Source of the DNA: Caballeronia turbans
GTDB lineage: Bacteria; Pseudomonadota; Gammaproteobacteria; Burkholderiales; Burkholderiaceae
DNA: 64,000 nucleotides
Direction of reading: 5' to 3'
NCBI GenBank assembly: GCA_001544655.2
Contig: FCOD02000017.1
Span: 1 to 64,000, forward strand
The notes beneath the pieces are model-generated. The model saw nothing but the letters and a program-made list of their open reading frames with translations. It was not told where the DNA came from and ran no database searches. Below are positions 1-8,220 of the stretch, piece by piece (the first letter of the stretch is position 1; every line of letters begins with the position of its first letter). The position numbers and the translations under genes are program-made.

Positions 1-311
1 CCGCCCAGCCGCAGCATCCGAGGCAGCGGTGAAAAAAACTTACCGTCGTGGGACAAGTACCCCAGGTCCACAAGTGTCAACAAACAGCGCCGGGCGGCCG
101 GACGCGTGACGTTAGCTAACCGGGCCGCCTCGGCGACGGTCATCCGTGGGGATGCCGCACTGAATGCCTCGATGATGGCCAAACCCTTTGCAAGTCCACC
201 CATTCCCTCCCGTAAGCGGGATCCGCCCTCGCCCTCAACTTCAGATTCCTGCTCAAAACCTGGCGCGCCGACGGACTCGTCAGCGTTGACTGCTTCGTTG
301 GGGAATGTCAT
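1..311 (-). CDS. IclR-family transcriptional regulator (5' part, runs off left edge)
   Basis: This is the N-terminal portion (about 103 codons) of an IclR-family regulator; the rest lies outside the window. The ATG is at 311 on the minus strand. After an acidic leader of about 35 residues comes the winged-helix domain: [12 protein letters not shown], then [19 protein letters not shown] as the recognition region, then LGYL and a wing ending in PRMLRLG. This form matches the PcaR/PobR/TphR branch. The gene is divergent from the ring-hydroxylating dioxygenase operon beginning at 430, with a repeat-rich intergenic region between them. The role as effector-responsive regulator of that operon is inferred, and the ligand-binding domain is not visible. 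Confidence 0.85.
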   Translation of the reverse strand, partial: MTFPNEAVNADESVGAPGFEQESEVEGEGGSRLREGMGGLAKGLAIIEAFSAASPRMTVAEAARLANVTRPAARRCLLTLVDLGYLSHDGKFFSPLPRMLRLG

Positions 312-315
312 GATA

Positions 316-350
316 GTTCCGTATTCGAACACTGTACGGTATTCGAACAC
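316..350. promoter_or_regulatory. Putative IclR operator with three half-sites
   Basis: A 12-bp direct repeat GTATTCGAACAC occurs at 321-332 and 339-350, 18 bp apart. An upstream GTTC at 316-319 forms an inverted repeat with GAAC at 327-330. One palindrome plus one direct copy resembles the three-repeat operators described for PcaU/PobR-type IclR activators. It lies between the divergent IclR gene and the dioxygenase operon, just upstream of the IclR start. The function is inferred from position and symmetry. Confidence 0.5.
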
Positions 351-429
351 ATCCACCCGGCGGTGTCAAATGTCGAGCGGCATGGATTCAAGACGCTCGG
401 CACATCAAATTTCGCGCAAGGAGAAACAC

Positions 430-1689
430 TTGAACTTCATTCCCATCAAACCAGCGCCTCGTGCAGATATCAGGTGGCCCGAAAGAGGCTTGACGCGCGT
501 GCCCTATACGGTGTTCCGAAGCGAAGCGGTGTACGCGGACGAGCAGGACAAAATTTTCCGAGGCGCAAACTGGAATTTTCTTTGCCTCGAAGTGGAAGTG
601 CCGAACGCAGGCGACTTTCGCTCCACGTTCGTTGGCGACACCCCGGTCGTCGTCACGCGCGATGAAGACGGAGAGCTTTATGCGTTCGAGAATCGCTGTG
701 CGCACCGCGGCGCAATGGTGTGCCTGGAGGATCAAGGCAATGCCAAGGACTTCAGCTGTGTCTATCACGCCTGGACCTATAACTTGCAGGGGGACCTGAA
801 GGGTGTCGCCTTCAAGGACGGTATCAACGGCAAGGGGGGCACGAAGCCTGATTTCTGTATGGAAGATCACGGGCTACGCAAGCTACGTATCGAAACGCTG
901 CACGGGCTTGTGTTTGGTAGCTTTTCGGACGATGTGGCGCCGCTGGAGGATTACCTCGGCGAAGAGATCGTGTCACGCGTCGCACGCATTTTGGATGGTC
1001 GGGTTCCGGTGGTGCTCGGCCGATTTACTCAAACGCTTCCAAACAACTGGAAGCTTTACGTTGAGAACGTCAAAGATTCCTATCACGCGAGTATCCTGCA
1101 TCTATTTTTTACTACGTTCCAGTTGAACAAACTTTCGCAGCGCGGTGGAATCATTGTTGACCCAAGCGGAGCGCATCACGTCAGTTTCTCCGCGGTGGAC
1201 CATGCGAAGGATGACGCGGGAAGCGACTATTCGAAGCAGAACATTCGCTCCGAGAGCGGACATCGTTTAGAGGACGTGTCCATCCTCAAAGGCAACGACG
1301 AGTTCGGTGATGGCATTACGCTGCAGATCCTGTCCGCGTTTCCAGGCTTCGTGCTACAGCAGATTCAAAACGCCATCGCCGTGCGTCAGATCTTGCCGAG
1401 AGGCATCGAGGAAACCGAGCTGAACTGGACATATCTCGGATTCGACAATGACACGCCGGAGCTGCGGGAAATGCGCTTGCGGCAAGCTAACCTGGTTGGC
1501 CCCGCGGGATATGTCTCGATGGAAGATGGCTGCGTCGGAGGCTTCGTTCAGCGTGGTATCGAAGGCGCGGAAGGATCCTGCTCGGTACTTGAAATGGGTG
1601 GCGACACAGCCGATAGCAGCGAGAGCCGTGTAACAGAAGCCTCCATTCGAGGCTTTTGGAAGGCGTATCGCCACGCTATGAACTATTGA
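430..1689 (+). CDS. Rieske aromatic ring-hydroxylating dioxygenase, alpha subunit (TphA2-like)
   Basis: Large oxygenase subunit of 419 residues that would dihydroxylate an aromatic carboxylate using electrons from the reductase at 2333. A Rieske centre is visible as CAHRGAM followed by CVYHAW (C-x-H, C-x2-H), and the mononuclear iron site as [13 protein letters not shown]. The TTG at 430 was chosen because AAGGAG precedes it closely and the Rieske domain then begins at the usual distance; upstream in-frame codons would read through the operator. From memory the protein follows Comamonas TphA2 closely along its length ([36 protein letters not shown]). Terephthalate, anthranilate or a hydroxybenzoate are all possible substrates, and sequence alone does not decide. 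Confidence 0.88.
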   Translation: MNFIPIKPAPRADIRWPERGLTRVPYTVFRSEAVYADEQDKIFRGANWNFLCLEVEVPNAGDFRSTFVGDTPVVVTRDEDGELYAFENRCAHRGAMVCLEDQGNAKDFSCVYHAWTYNLQGDLKGVAFKDGINGKGGTKPDFCMEDHGLRKLRIETLHGLVFGSFSDDVAPLEDYLGEEIVSRVARILDGRVPVVLGRFTQTLPNNWKLYVENVKDSYHASILHLFFTTFQLNKLSQRGGIIVDPSGAHHVSFSAVDHAKDDAGSDYSKQNIRSESGHRLEDVSILKGNDEFGDGITLQILSAFPGFVLQQIQNAIAVRQILPRGIEETELNWTYLGFDNDTPELREMRLRQANLVGPAGYVSMEDGCVGGFVQRGIEGAEGSCSVLEMGGDTADSSESRVTEASIRGFWKAYRHAMNY

Positions 1690-1706
1690 TCGCAGGGAAC
1701 CCCATC

Positions 1707-2174
1707 ATGCAAGACGTTTTTCAGTTGATTGCGCGAGCGCAGGCTGAGTATGTGCGCTGCATAGACGATGGAGATCTCGCCGGATGGCCAGACTTCTTCG
1801 TCGACGAATGCATCTACAAAGTGACTACGGCTGAGAATCACAAGCGAGGTCTCGAGGCAAGTCTGATCTATGCGGCGTCGCGCGGCATGCTAATGGACCG
1901 GGTCGCGTCGCTGCGGGATGCGAACATTTACGAGCGTCATGCGTATCGACATCTACTCGGACAGCCCTACATCGTGTCGGAGGACCTCGACGTCGTCCGC
2001 AGCGAGACTTCGTTTATGGTCGTGCGCATCATGCGCGACGGAACGAAGAGCCTCTTCGTCACAGGGCGCTATCTTGATGCTTACGTGCGTAATGGGAACA
2101 GCGTGCGATTGCGTGAACGCGTTGCCGTGTGTGATAGCTCGCGCATTGATACTCTGCTCGCGTTGCCGTTGTAG
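1707..2174 (+). CDS. Ring-hydroxylating dioxygenase beta subunit (TphA3-like)
   Basis: Small subunit of 155 residues, the normal size for the cone-shaped beta subunit of alpha3beta3 Rieske oxygenases. It starts with MQDVFQLIARAQAEYVRCIDDGDLAGWPDFF, the usual helix-rich opening, and later has LRDANIYERHAYRHLLGQPYI, a conserved family stretch. The ATG at 1707 follows CGCAGGGA and lies 17 nt after the alpha stop, so the two are co-transcribed. Beta subunits have no catalytic centre and mainly support assembly. Nothing unusual is seen. Confidence 0.87.
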   Translation: MQDVFQLIARAQAEYVRCIDDGDLAGWPDFFVDECIYKVTTAENHKRGLEASLIYAASRGMLMDRVASLRDANIYERHAYRHLLGQPYIVSEDLDVVRSETSFMVVRIMRDGTKSLFVTGRYLDAYVRNGNSVRLRERVAVCDSSRIDTLLALPL

Positions 2175-2332
2175 AAGGTATTGCGTCCATGGTTGCGCGG
2201 GGTGTGCGCAGCCTTCATGACATCACGCCGGAATCGATACGAAAGCTAGTACGGACCGGTTAGCGATGAGTGTCCGCGAGCAATGTAAGCGTGCAGGTCA
2301 CTCGTCGCCGTCAATGTTCATAAGGAGTGAAT

Positions 2333-3304
2333 GTGGCTCATCATATCAACGTCGCCGCGAGCGACATCAGCTTCCAGTGCAACGACGGCGAGACCGTTCT
2401 TGATGCCGCCGAGCGGGCCGGCTTTGCACTCCCGTATTCATGTCGCAAGGGTGTGTGCGCCGAGTGTGTCGGAGAGGTACTCAATGCGGAAGGGACGGAG
2501 AAGGCGCTCTTTTGCTGCACGCGTCCGACGACGGACTTGACCATCGTGCCTCGCAAGATCGAGAAGCGGGAGCGCATCGCGCGCAAGAAAGTTGATGCCT
2601 CGGTTTTTCGAATCACGCAGCCTGCGCCGGATGTGACAGTCCTACAACTTCGCCTGCCGATTGGAGTGCGCGCAAAGTTCAGAGCCGGCCAGTACCTGCA
2701 GGTTCATCTCGACGACAACACGGTTCGGAACTATTCGATGGCCAACCCGCCGCACCAGAATGACAGCGTGCATCTACACGTGCGCCGCGTGCCAGGAGGC
2801 CGTTTCTCGGACGGGGTGCTGAAAGAACTCGCAGTGGGAAGCAAGTTGCGGATAGAGTTGCCCTACGGCGAGTTCTTCTTTCGCGACGGGTCTACAAAGC
2901 CGGTAATCCTCGTTGCAACGGGAACGGGTTTCGCGCCGGTGAAGTCCATCATTGAAGATGCGCTCAAGCGCAAGTTTGCGCGTCCGTTGAAGTTGTATTG
3001 GGGCGCTCGCAACGAGAGTGACCTTTATTTTTTGGATCTTGCGCGTAAGTGGCACGTCGAAGGGCACGTCGAACTCGTGCCTGTGTTGTCGCATCCTGAC
3101 GCAATATGGGCTGGCCGCACAGGTCTTGTGCATCGCGCGGTACTTTCGGATCATCCGTCGCTCACTGCGTATCAGGTCTACGCATGCGGTAACCCGGCGA
3201 TGACGCGTGCTGCACGTACGGAGTTCATCCGTGCGGGCCTGCTGGAAGATGAGTTTTTCTGTGACGCCTTCGTCCAGACCGACGTGCTCGAAACTGTGCT
3301 CTAA
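2333..3304 (+). CDS. Dioxygenase reductase: ferredoxin - FAD - NAD(P) (TphA1-like)
   Basis: Electron-transfer component of 323 residues. The N-terminal plant-type [2Fe-2S] ferredoxin shows SCRKGVCAECVGEVL and a distal FCCTRP cysteine (about residues 35-75). A ferredoxin-NADP reductase module follows, with RNYSMANPP (FAD), then TGTGFAPVKS and YACGNP (NAD(P)). The GTG at 2333 is preferred over the GTG at 2327 because TAAGGAG then lies 6 nt upstream. Domain order and motifs agree with TphA1/BenC-type reductases, and RAKF.AGQYL and HVRRVPGGRFS are very TphA1-like. A 158-nt gap separates it from the beta gene. In the Comamonas tph operon the diol dehydrogenase gene tphB sits in this slot; here there is none. 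Confidence 0.87.
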   Translation: MAHHINVAASDISFQCNDGETVLDAAERAGFALPYSCRKGVCAECVGEVLNAEGTEKALFCCTRPTTDLTIVPRKIEKRERIARKKVDASVFRITQPAPDVTVLQLRLPIGVRAKFRAGQYLQVHLDDNTVRNYSMANPPHQNDSVHLHVRRVPGGRFSDGVLKELAVGSKLRIELPYGEFFFRDGSTKPVILVATGTGFAPVKSIIEDALKRKFARPLKLYWGARNESDLYFLDLARKWHVEGHVELVPVLSHPDAIWAGRTGLVHRAVLSDHPSLTAYQVYACGNPAMTRAARTEFIRAGLLEDEFFCDAFVQTDVLETVL

Positions 3305-3609
3305 GAATGGTCGATTCGCCCCAAAAAATTCTGGTCTACGCCCCAGCAGAACGAAGAACTTGCACTACCTTTGTGTTCCCTGGCATGTGGTCGAGCGCAC
3401 GGCTCAACAATGCGACCCTGTCGTTCGTATCCGTACCGTTTTGCCTTCCGACTTATACAGCTTAACCACAAATCCATACGCCATCCGGCTTTGAAAGCTC
3501 TAAATGAGCAGACGTCTGCGATTGTCCGCGCTGACATCTATAATGCTGAGCAATTCCCACGACCCGACGGAAGCGGGGCGAATCCAACAATTTTTCGAAA
3601 AGATCATTC
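3305..3609. other. Intergenic stretch with one perfect 12-bp palindrome
   Basis: No convincing gene is seen here. The only notable element is GCAGACGTCTGC at 3508-3519, about 90 nt before the oxidoreductase start. Its core CAGACGTCTG is identical to the core of the two MarR-type sites near 33.8 and 34.5 kb, but the flanks differ. Confidence 0.4.
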
Positions 3610-4602
3610 ATGAAAGCCGCGTTCTACGAAAGACAAGGCGATGCCGTCGATGTCCTCAGGATCGGCGACTTCCCTGACCCATTACCGGCGCGTGGCGAAG
3701 TACGGGTCAAGATCGCGGTCTCCGGTCTGAATCCGTCCGACATCAAGGCCCGTACCGGCTTCACAGGTGCTCCGATGCGTTTCCCACGGGTGATTCCCCA
3801 CCAGGATGGCAGTGGAACCATTGACGCGGTCGGCTCCGGTGTATCAGAGGAACGGATCGGAGAAAGGGTATGGGTGTTCAAGGCACAAACAGAACGGCCT
3901 TTCGGCACTGCGGCAGAATATGTAGTCCTCCCGTCCCGCCTGGCGGTCCCGCTCGGCAACGATGCATCGTTCGAGACGGGGGCATCTATTGGGATTCCAG
4001 CGATTACCGCTCACCGCTGCCTGTTCGCCGATGGCGATTTGCGTGGAGGGCGTGTGCTAGTGCATGGTGGCGGCGGCGGAGTAGGTACGGCCGCGATTCT
4101 CCTTGCGAAGTGGGCAGGCGCATGGGTCGCCGCGACGGTGAGTAACGAGACCCAGGCCGATGCGGCCAGAAACGCAGGTGCCGATGTCGTAATTTTTCGC
4201 CATTCAGAGGATGTTGCGCAGCGTGTCCTGACGGCCACAGGGGGTGTAGGCGTCGACCGTATCGTTGACGTCGACATAGTCGCGAATGTGCACATCGATC
4301 TTGCCTGTCTTGCAACGGACGGCGTCGTGACTGCTTATTCCAGTAGTCGTTCAGATGCGACGCTTGAAATACCCTTCCGTCCAGCGATGTTTGGCGGTCA
4401 TGTTTTTCGATTCGTGTACCTTTATTCGATGTCCGAGAGGTCGATTCAAGACGCAGTGCGGGATATATCAGCGTGCATCAGCGCCAGGGCATACTCGCCG
4501 ACGATAGGGCAGCAGTTCCCGCTCGAAAAAGTCGTGGATGCGCATCTCGCGCAGGAGAGCGGGACGGTGGTAGGGAAGATTCTTGTGAAAATCGGGAGCT
4601 AG
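3610..4602 (+). CDS. Zinc-independent quinone oxidoreductase-like MDR protein
   Basis: A 330-residue medium-chain dehydrogenase/reductase. The N-terminal GroES-like fold is seen in SGLNPSDIKARTG, followed by a Rossmann domain with VHGGGGGVGTAAILLAKWAGA at about 148-168. The structural and catalytic zinc cysteines of alcohol dehydrogenases are absent, which fits NADPH:quinone oxidoreductases of the QOR/zeta-crystallin group. The likely role is NADPH-dependent reduction of a quinone or enone. The ATG at 3610 begins MKAAFYERQGDAVDVL, the typical start for the family. It stands alone, about 170 nt before an IclR gene, so a link to that regulator's regulon is only suggested. Confidence 0.82.
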   Translation: MKAAFYERQGDAVDVLRIGDFPDPLPARGEVRVKIAVSGLNPSDIKARTGFTGAPMRFPRVIPHQDGSGTIDAVGSGVSEERIGERVWVFKAQTERPFGTAAEYVVLPSRLAVPLGNDASFETGASIGIPAITAHRCLFADGDLRGGRVLVHGGGGGVGTAAILLAKWAGAWVAATVSNETQADAARNAGADVVIFRHSEDVAQRVLTATGGVGVDRIVDVDIVANVHIDLACLATDGVVTAYSSSRSDATLEIPFRPAMFGGHVFRFVYLYSMSERSIQDAVRDISACISARAYSPTIGQQFPLEKVVDAHLAQESGTVVGKILVKIGS

Positions 4603-4771
4603 CCTTCATGGGATGGCTATGATCGGCCCGGGTGTTTAGGTTGCATCGAGGCGTGACGGTTTATCGAGCGATCCAACGTCAGAGTCCGATGGCCCGGTCC
4701 TGCCTTCGTCCGACAGGCTGAGCGAGCTTGGTGAAATGGTAAACTGAGCGTACTTACGGGGGGCGGCGGAG

Positions 4772-5608
4772 ATGAATTCAGAGAAGTCGACAGAAGAAGT
4801 CGCGTATCGCAATCAAGCGGCGCAACGAGTCCTGTCGGTTCTGAGCTTCCTGATCGACGAAGAGGGCAGCACGAGTGTCTCGCGGTTGGAAGCCGAGCTG
4901 TCACTCAGCCGCATTATCATTTCCAGGGCCTTGGATACGCTAGAGTCAGCGGGCTTCGTGATCTCCTCCGGTGACAAGAAAACGGTTTCGTTGGGTTACC
5001 GCGTTCTTGGACTGAGCAACGGCAAGGTCGACGACTTCGACATACGGGCACTTTGCCATCCGTATCTCATTGCCTTGCACGAACTTACCGGCGAGAGCGT
5101 CTTTCTCTCGATTATTGCCGGGGACAACCGAGTGCCGGTCGAGGTGATCGAAGCGAAGGGGCCGCGCGTCGCGCATAGTCAGCGAGGGCTTTCCGTGCCT
5201 TTGCATGTCGGCAAGACGTCCAGGACGCTGCTTGCATTTCTCGATGACCAAGACATTGAAGACTTCTTGCGCGCTGCTGCGCCAATCGATCAATATGTCG
5301 ATTTCTCCACCGCGTCCAAGTACGAAACCGTGGATGACGTCTGGAAAGACATCCAAACCGTTCGAAGAGACGGATCAATCATGTGGCACGGCGCAGAACA
5401 GTTTGGCGCGCTTTACCTCGCATTCCCATTACTTGACCGGGCCAACCGTCCTCACGCGGCTATCACCATTGGCGGTCCGCGTGAAAGGTTCAGTCAAGCG
5501 CGGGCAGAAGAATTACTTCCGCAAATACGGACGATCCTGCGCCCGCTTCAAGAGCGAGCCCGATTGATACCGGCATCGCCGATCTTTGTGACACGTGAAC
5601 ACTCATGA
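4772..5608 (+). CDS. IclR-family regulator 1 of an overlapping pair
   Basis: A 278-residue IclR-type regulator. The helix-turn-helix is at about residues 15-75 (QRVLSVLSFLIDEEGSTSVSRLE, then LSRIIISRALDTLESAGFV), followed by the GAF-like effector domain (LGYRVLGLS, GESVFLSIIAGD, HVGKTSRTLLAFL). The start ATG has GGAG 5 nt upstream. Its stop overlaps the next gene's start in an ATGA arrangement, so the two are translationally coupled. A GTGAAATGG half-site about 40 nt upstream resembles the arms of the palindromes at 8008-8030. Regulation of the transporter/hydrolase genes downstream is inferred. Confidence 0.85.
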   Translation: MNSEKSTEEVAYRNQAAQRVLSVLSFLIDEEGSTSVSRLEAELSLSRIIISRALDTLESAGFVISSGDKKTVSLGYRVLGLSNGKVDDFDIRALCHPYLIALHELTGESVFLSIIAGDNRVPVEVIEAKGPRVAHSQRGLSVPLHVGKTSRTLLAFLDDQDIEDFLRAAAPIDQYVDFSTASKYETVDDVWKDIQTVRRDGSIMWHGAEQFGALYLAFPLLDRANRPHAAITIGGPRERFSQARAEELLPQIRTILRPLQERARLIPASPIFVTREHS

Positions 5609-6411
5609 GCAGTTCCGCGCTTCGAGCTCTGACGCTCCTTGAGATCATATGCACCGCTGAAGCGCCGATCGGCGTCACGGCTCTCGCCAATCAGCTTGGC
5701 CTTTCTGTTGCGACAGTATTTCGCAGTCTAGATGCGCTTGAGCGCCTAGGTTATGTCGCTCGGTTCCAGTCTTCCACTGACTTCGTTGCCGGTGATACGA
5801 CAAAACGATTGCGTCAGACGGGATTCGCGCGTTTTTTTCTTCGCGATGTCGCTCTGCCGTACATGAGACAGATTGCGTTTGCGACTGGAGAGTCGGTGAC
5901 GCTGACTATGCCTGTCGGTTGGTATGGTGTCACGGTTGCGACCGTTGCAGGGACCAATCCAATCAGGACGGCCTCTGCGGTGGGTTCCATCGGCGAATTA
6001 TCGCGTGACCTTCCATCGAAAGTACTCTTGGCTTCGTTGGACGGACTAGAATATCAGCGCTTTGTCGCATGGGCTAGGAAGGAAGGAGTAACGCTCAAGA
6101 ACGATCTGCCTCGCGAGCTGGACGCCATACGCTCCAACGGATATGGATGCGAGGCATTCAAGTTTGCGGAAGGACGAGCATCGATTGCGCTGCCAATCCG
6201 CTTGAGTAGCCGCACGCTAGGCGTCCTCGCCATCGAAGGCCCTGTGCTTGGTTCTCAGAATCAGCGTGCCGACGATAAGAAGATCCGCGACTGGCGTCAG
6301 ATCGTGACGTCGATTGAGACCAGAATCGCGGACCAGCCGGCATTGTTCGAGAATCCGTATGCTCACATCGATCCCGACACTATCAGCTTGCCGGTTACGC
6401 AAGTCCGGTAG
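5605..6411 (+). CDS. IclR-family regulator 2 of an overlapping pair
   Basis: A 268-residue IclR protein whose ATG lies within the stop of the preceding gene (4-nt overlap). The HTH is MSSSALRALTLLEIICTAEAPIGVTALANQ, then LSVATVFRSLDALERLGYV. The effector domain includes ATGESVTLTMPVGWYGVTVATVAG and SKVLLASLDGLE. It differs clearly from its neighbour, so the pair is not a fresh tandem duplication. Two coupled IclR proteins could form a heteromer or sense two intermediates; this is inference. It ends 130 nt before the convergent transporter gene. Confidence 0.85.
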   Translation: MSSSALRALTLLEIICTAEAPIGVTALANQLGLSVATVFRSLDALERLGYVARFQSSTDFVAGDTTKRLRQTGFARFFLRDVALPYMRQIAFATGESVTLTMPVGWYGVTVATVAGTNPIRTASAVGSIGELSRDLPSKVLLASLDGLEYQRFVAWARKEGVTLKNDLPRELDAIRSNGYGCEAFKFAEGRASIALPIRLSSRTLGVLAIEGPVLGSQNQRADDKKIRDWRQIVTSIETRIADQPALFENPYAHIDPDTISLPVTQVR

Positions 6412-6540
6412 CCAGTGCTGTAGTCGCGTGCCGATCGATCCAGATGACTGACCTGACTGACCGGCATTCGCTTATCACCTTGAGTGGGTTGCGCCTCGAA
6501 AGGCGCAGGATTATTCATCGTCTGTGTCGATAGACTGCGA

Positions 6541-7884
6541 TTACGTTACCGCGGCCTCTGTACGCTTGCTCTCGCTGTAAATCCAACGCATCACGAACGT
6601 CACCGCAGCGCCGAGGAGCACTGGAGCCGCCGCGATTCGAAAGATCTCGTCGATTGACAGTTGGGCGCTGTATAGCACGCCAGCGAGCAAGGGCCCGAGA
6701 ATTCCGCCCAGCCGCCCCATGCCAAGGGCCCAGCCTGTTCCGGTCGCTCTTAAGCCCGTGGGATAAAAGTGGATCGCGAGCGCGATTGTTCCCTTTTGTC
6801 CGCCGCTTACGCAAAAGCCAACTGCAAACGCTGCGCACATCAGTACCTTTGGTTCTGCCGAGATAGACGATGCCATCCATAACATTGACGCAGCGCCGCC
6901 GAGATAAAGCGCGGCGAGTGTCAGGTAGGGCCCGGTCCGATCCATCAACGGCCCGATGACAAACGCGGCACAGAAGCCGCCTATCGTAGTCAAGGTCGTT
7001 ACCCATACGATGGAATCTGTCGCGTACTTCAAAGAGTGAAGCATAGTCGGCAGCCAACTTTGAATGAAGTAGAACACGCCCAGATTCAGGAAAACGAGTA
7101 TCCAGAGACAGATGGTGCCTCTGCGCTCGGCCGATCCAAGCAAGCCCAGCACGCCGATACGATCACATTCGGTCGTCGAGTTGACGAAGCGCGCGCCTCG
7201 AATATTGGGCAGGGTGGGGTAGTGACGGCGCAGAAGTTTTTCGACTGTGTCGGTTCGCCCTTTGCGCAGTGCAAAGTAGATCGATTCCGGCAGAAATTTC
7301 CAAAGAAGATACGTCAGGGCGAGCGGTGTTACTCCGCCAACGAGAAACACCGACCCCCAGTGGTAGCGCGACAGCAAGGCGCCAGCAACGAATCCTGACG
7401 CGACAAAACCGAGCGAATAGCAGCAGTAAATCAACATCACCGCCGTGGCACGAAACCTTTTCGGACTGTATTCCGAAGTTAATGCGATCGCGCTCGGAAT
7501 GGCACCACCTAGGCCGATGCCTGCCAGAAACCGGAACGCGATGACCTCCGACACGTTGGTGGCGAAGGCTGTCGCAAGCGTGAACAGCGAGAACACGACC
7601 CAAGAGGCGATCATCAGTCGCTTGTGACCGATGCGCGGGGAAAGTGGCGATACGACGAGAAATCCCACCATCAGTCCGATCAGCGCGGCGGAAAATAACG
7701 GACCGAGTTCCGCGCGCTTGAGCTGCCATTGGGCGGCCATGTGAGGAACCGCATAACTGATGCACTGCGTGTCGAAACCATCGACGAAGAGGACAAGACC
7801 GCAGAGAAGAATGATGAGGTAATGCCGCTTTCCCATCTTCCCTTCATCGATTAAATCTTCGATACATAAAGTGCGTCCCGTCAC
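6541..7884 (-). CDS. MFS aromatic acid:H+ symporter (AAHS family)
   Basis: A 447-residue inner-membrane transporter with about 12 hydrophobic segments. The first segment carries the AAHS signature FVDGFDTQ (compare DGYD/DGFD in PcaK and BenK). The loop SPLSPRIGHKR fits the MFS 2-3 loop, and FRFLAGIGLGGAIPSAIALTSEY is also typical of the family. The start is GTG at 7884, preceded by AAGGAG 6 nt upstream. It is divergent from the hydrolase/monooxygenase operon across a region with two strong palindromes, so it probably imports the substrate of that operon. The substrate is unknown. Confidence 0.87.
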   Translation of the reverse strand: MTGRTLCIEDLIDEGKMGKRHYLIILLCGLVLFVDGFDTQCISYAVPHMAAQWQLKRAELGPLFSAALIGLMVGFLVVSPLSPRIGHKRLMIASWVVFSLFTLATAFATNVSEVIAFRFLAGIGLGGAIPSAIALTSEYSPKRFRATAVMLIYCCYSLGFVASGFVAGALLSRYHWGSVFLVGGVTPLALTYLLWKFLPESIYFALRKGRTDTVEKLLRRHYPTLPNIRGARFVNSTTECDRIGVLGLLGSAERRGTICLWILVFLNLGVFYFIQSWLPTMLHSLKYATDSIVWVTTLTTIGGFCAAFVIGPLMDRTGPYLTLAALYLGGAASMLWMASSISAEPKVLMCAAFAVGFCVSGGQKGTIALAIHFYPTGLRATGTGWALGMGRLGGILGPLLAGVLYSAQLSIDEIFRIAAAPVLLGAAVTFVMRWIYSESKRTEAAVT

Positions 7885-8007
7885 AATCGTCTCCTTGTTT
7901 TCATATAGGAACCCTCATCGATCACCGCGCTTGAAGTGGCATGGGGGGTGTGTCATGCCGCTGGCGGGTTCGCAGTGCGAGGTGAGATCTACGTTGCGAA
8001 CAAACAC

Positions 8008-8030
8008 TATGTGAAATGTCATTTCACATA
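8008..8030. promoter_or_regulatory. Perfect 10-bp inverted repeat, probable operator
   Basis: TATGTGAAAT at 8008-8017 and ATTTCACATA at 8021-8030 form a perfect inverted repeat with a 3-nt spacer. It sits about 125 nt before the transporter start (minus strand) in a divergent promoter region. A related copy is at 8187-8202. The likely binder is one or both IclR proteins encoded at 4772-6411; this is inferred. Confidence 0.55.
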
Positions 8031-8186
8031 TATTCATCCTAGGGTGTGGTGGCGTCCGTTGTCAACTAATCTCTTCCGCCTCATTGGACAGGGCCGTGGC
8101 GATGCCTGCGATTGGACGCTTGGTGACCGAAATCTAAGGATTTGGAGCATTGACGTCGATCCCAGGCAGCTCATATTCTGAATTAA

Positions 8187-8202
8187 GTGAAATGTATTTC
8201 AC
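8187..8202. promoter_or_regulatory. Second inverted repeat with the same arms
   Basis: GTGAAAT at 8187-8193 and ATTTCAC at 8196-8202, with a 2-nt spacer, repeat the core of the palindrome at 8008-8030. The site ends 18 nt before the hydrolase ATG at 8221, a position that would suit repression or overlap the start of transcription. Confidence 0.5.
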
Positions 8203-8220
8203 ATACTGTCAAGGAGAGAT

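Noticed and set aside
106-429. N-terminal extension of the dioxygenase alpha frame
   Set aside because: It runs through the IclR gene and operator; the TTG at 430 has a close ribosome site and fits the family start.
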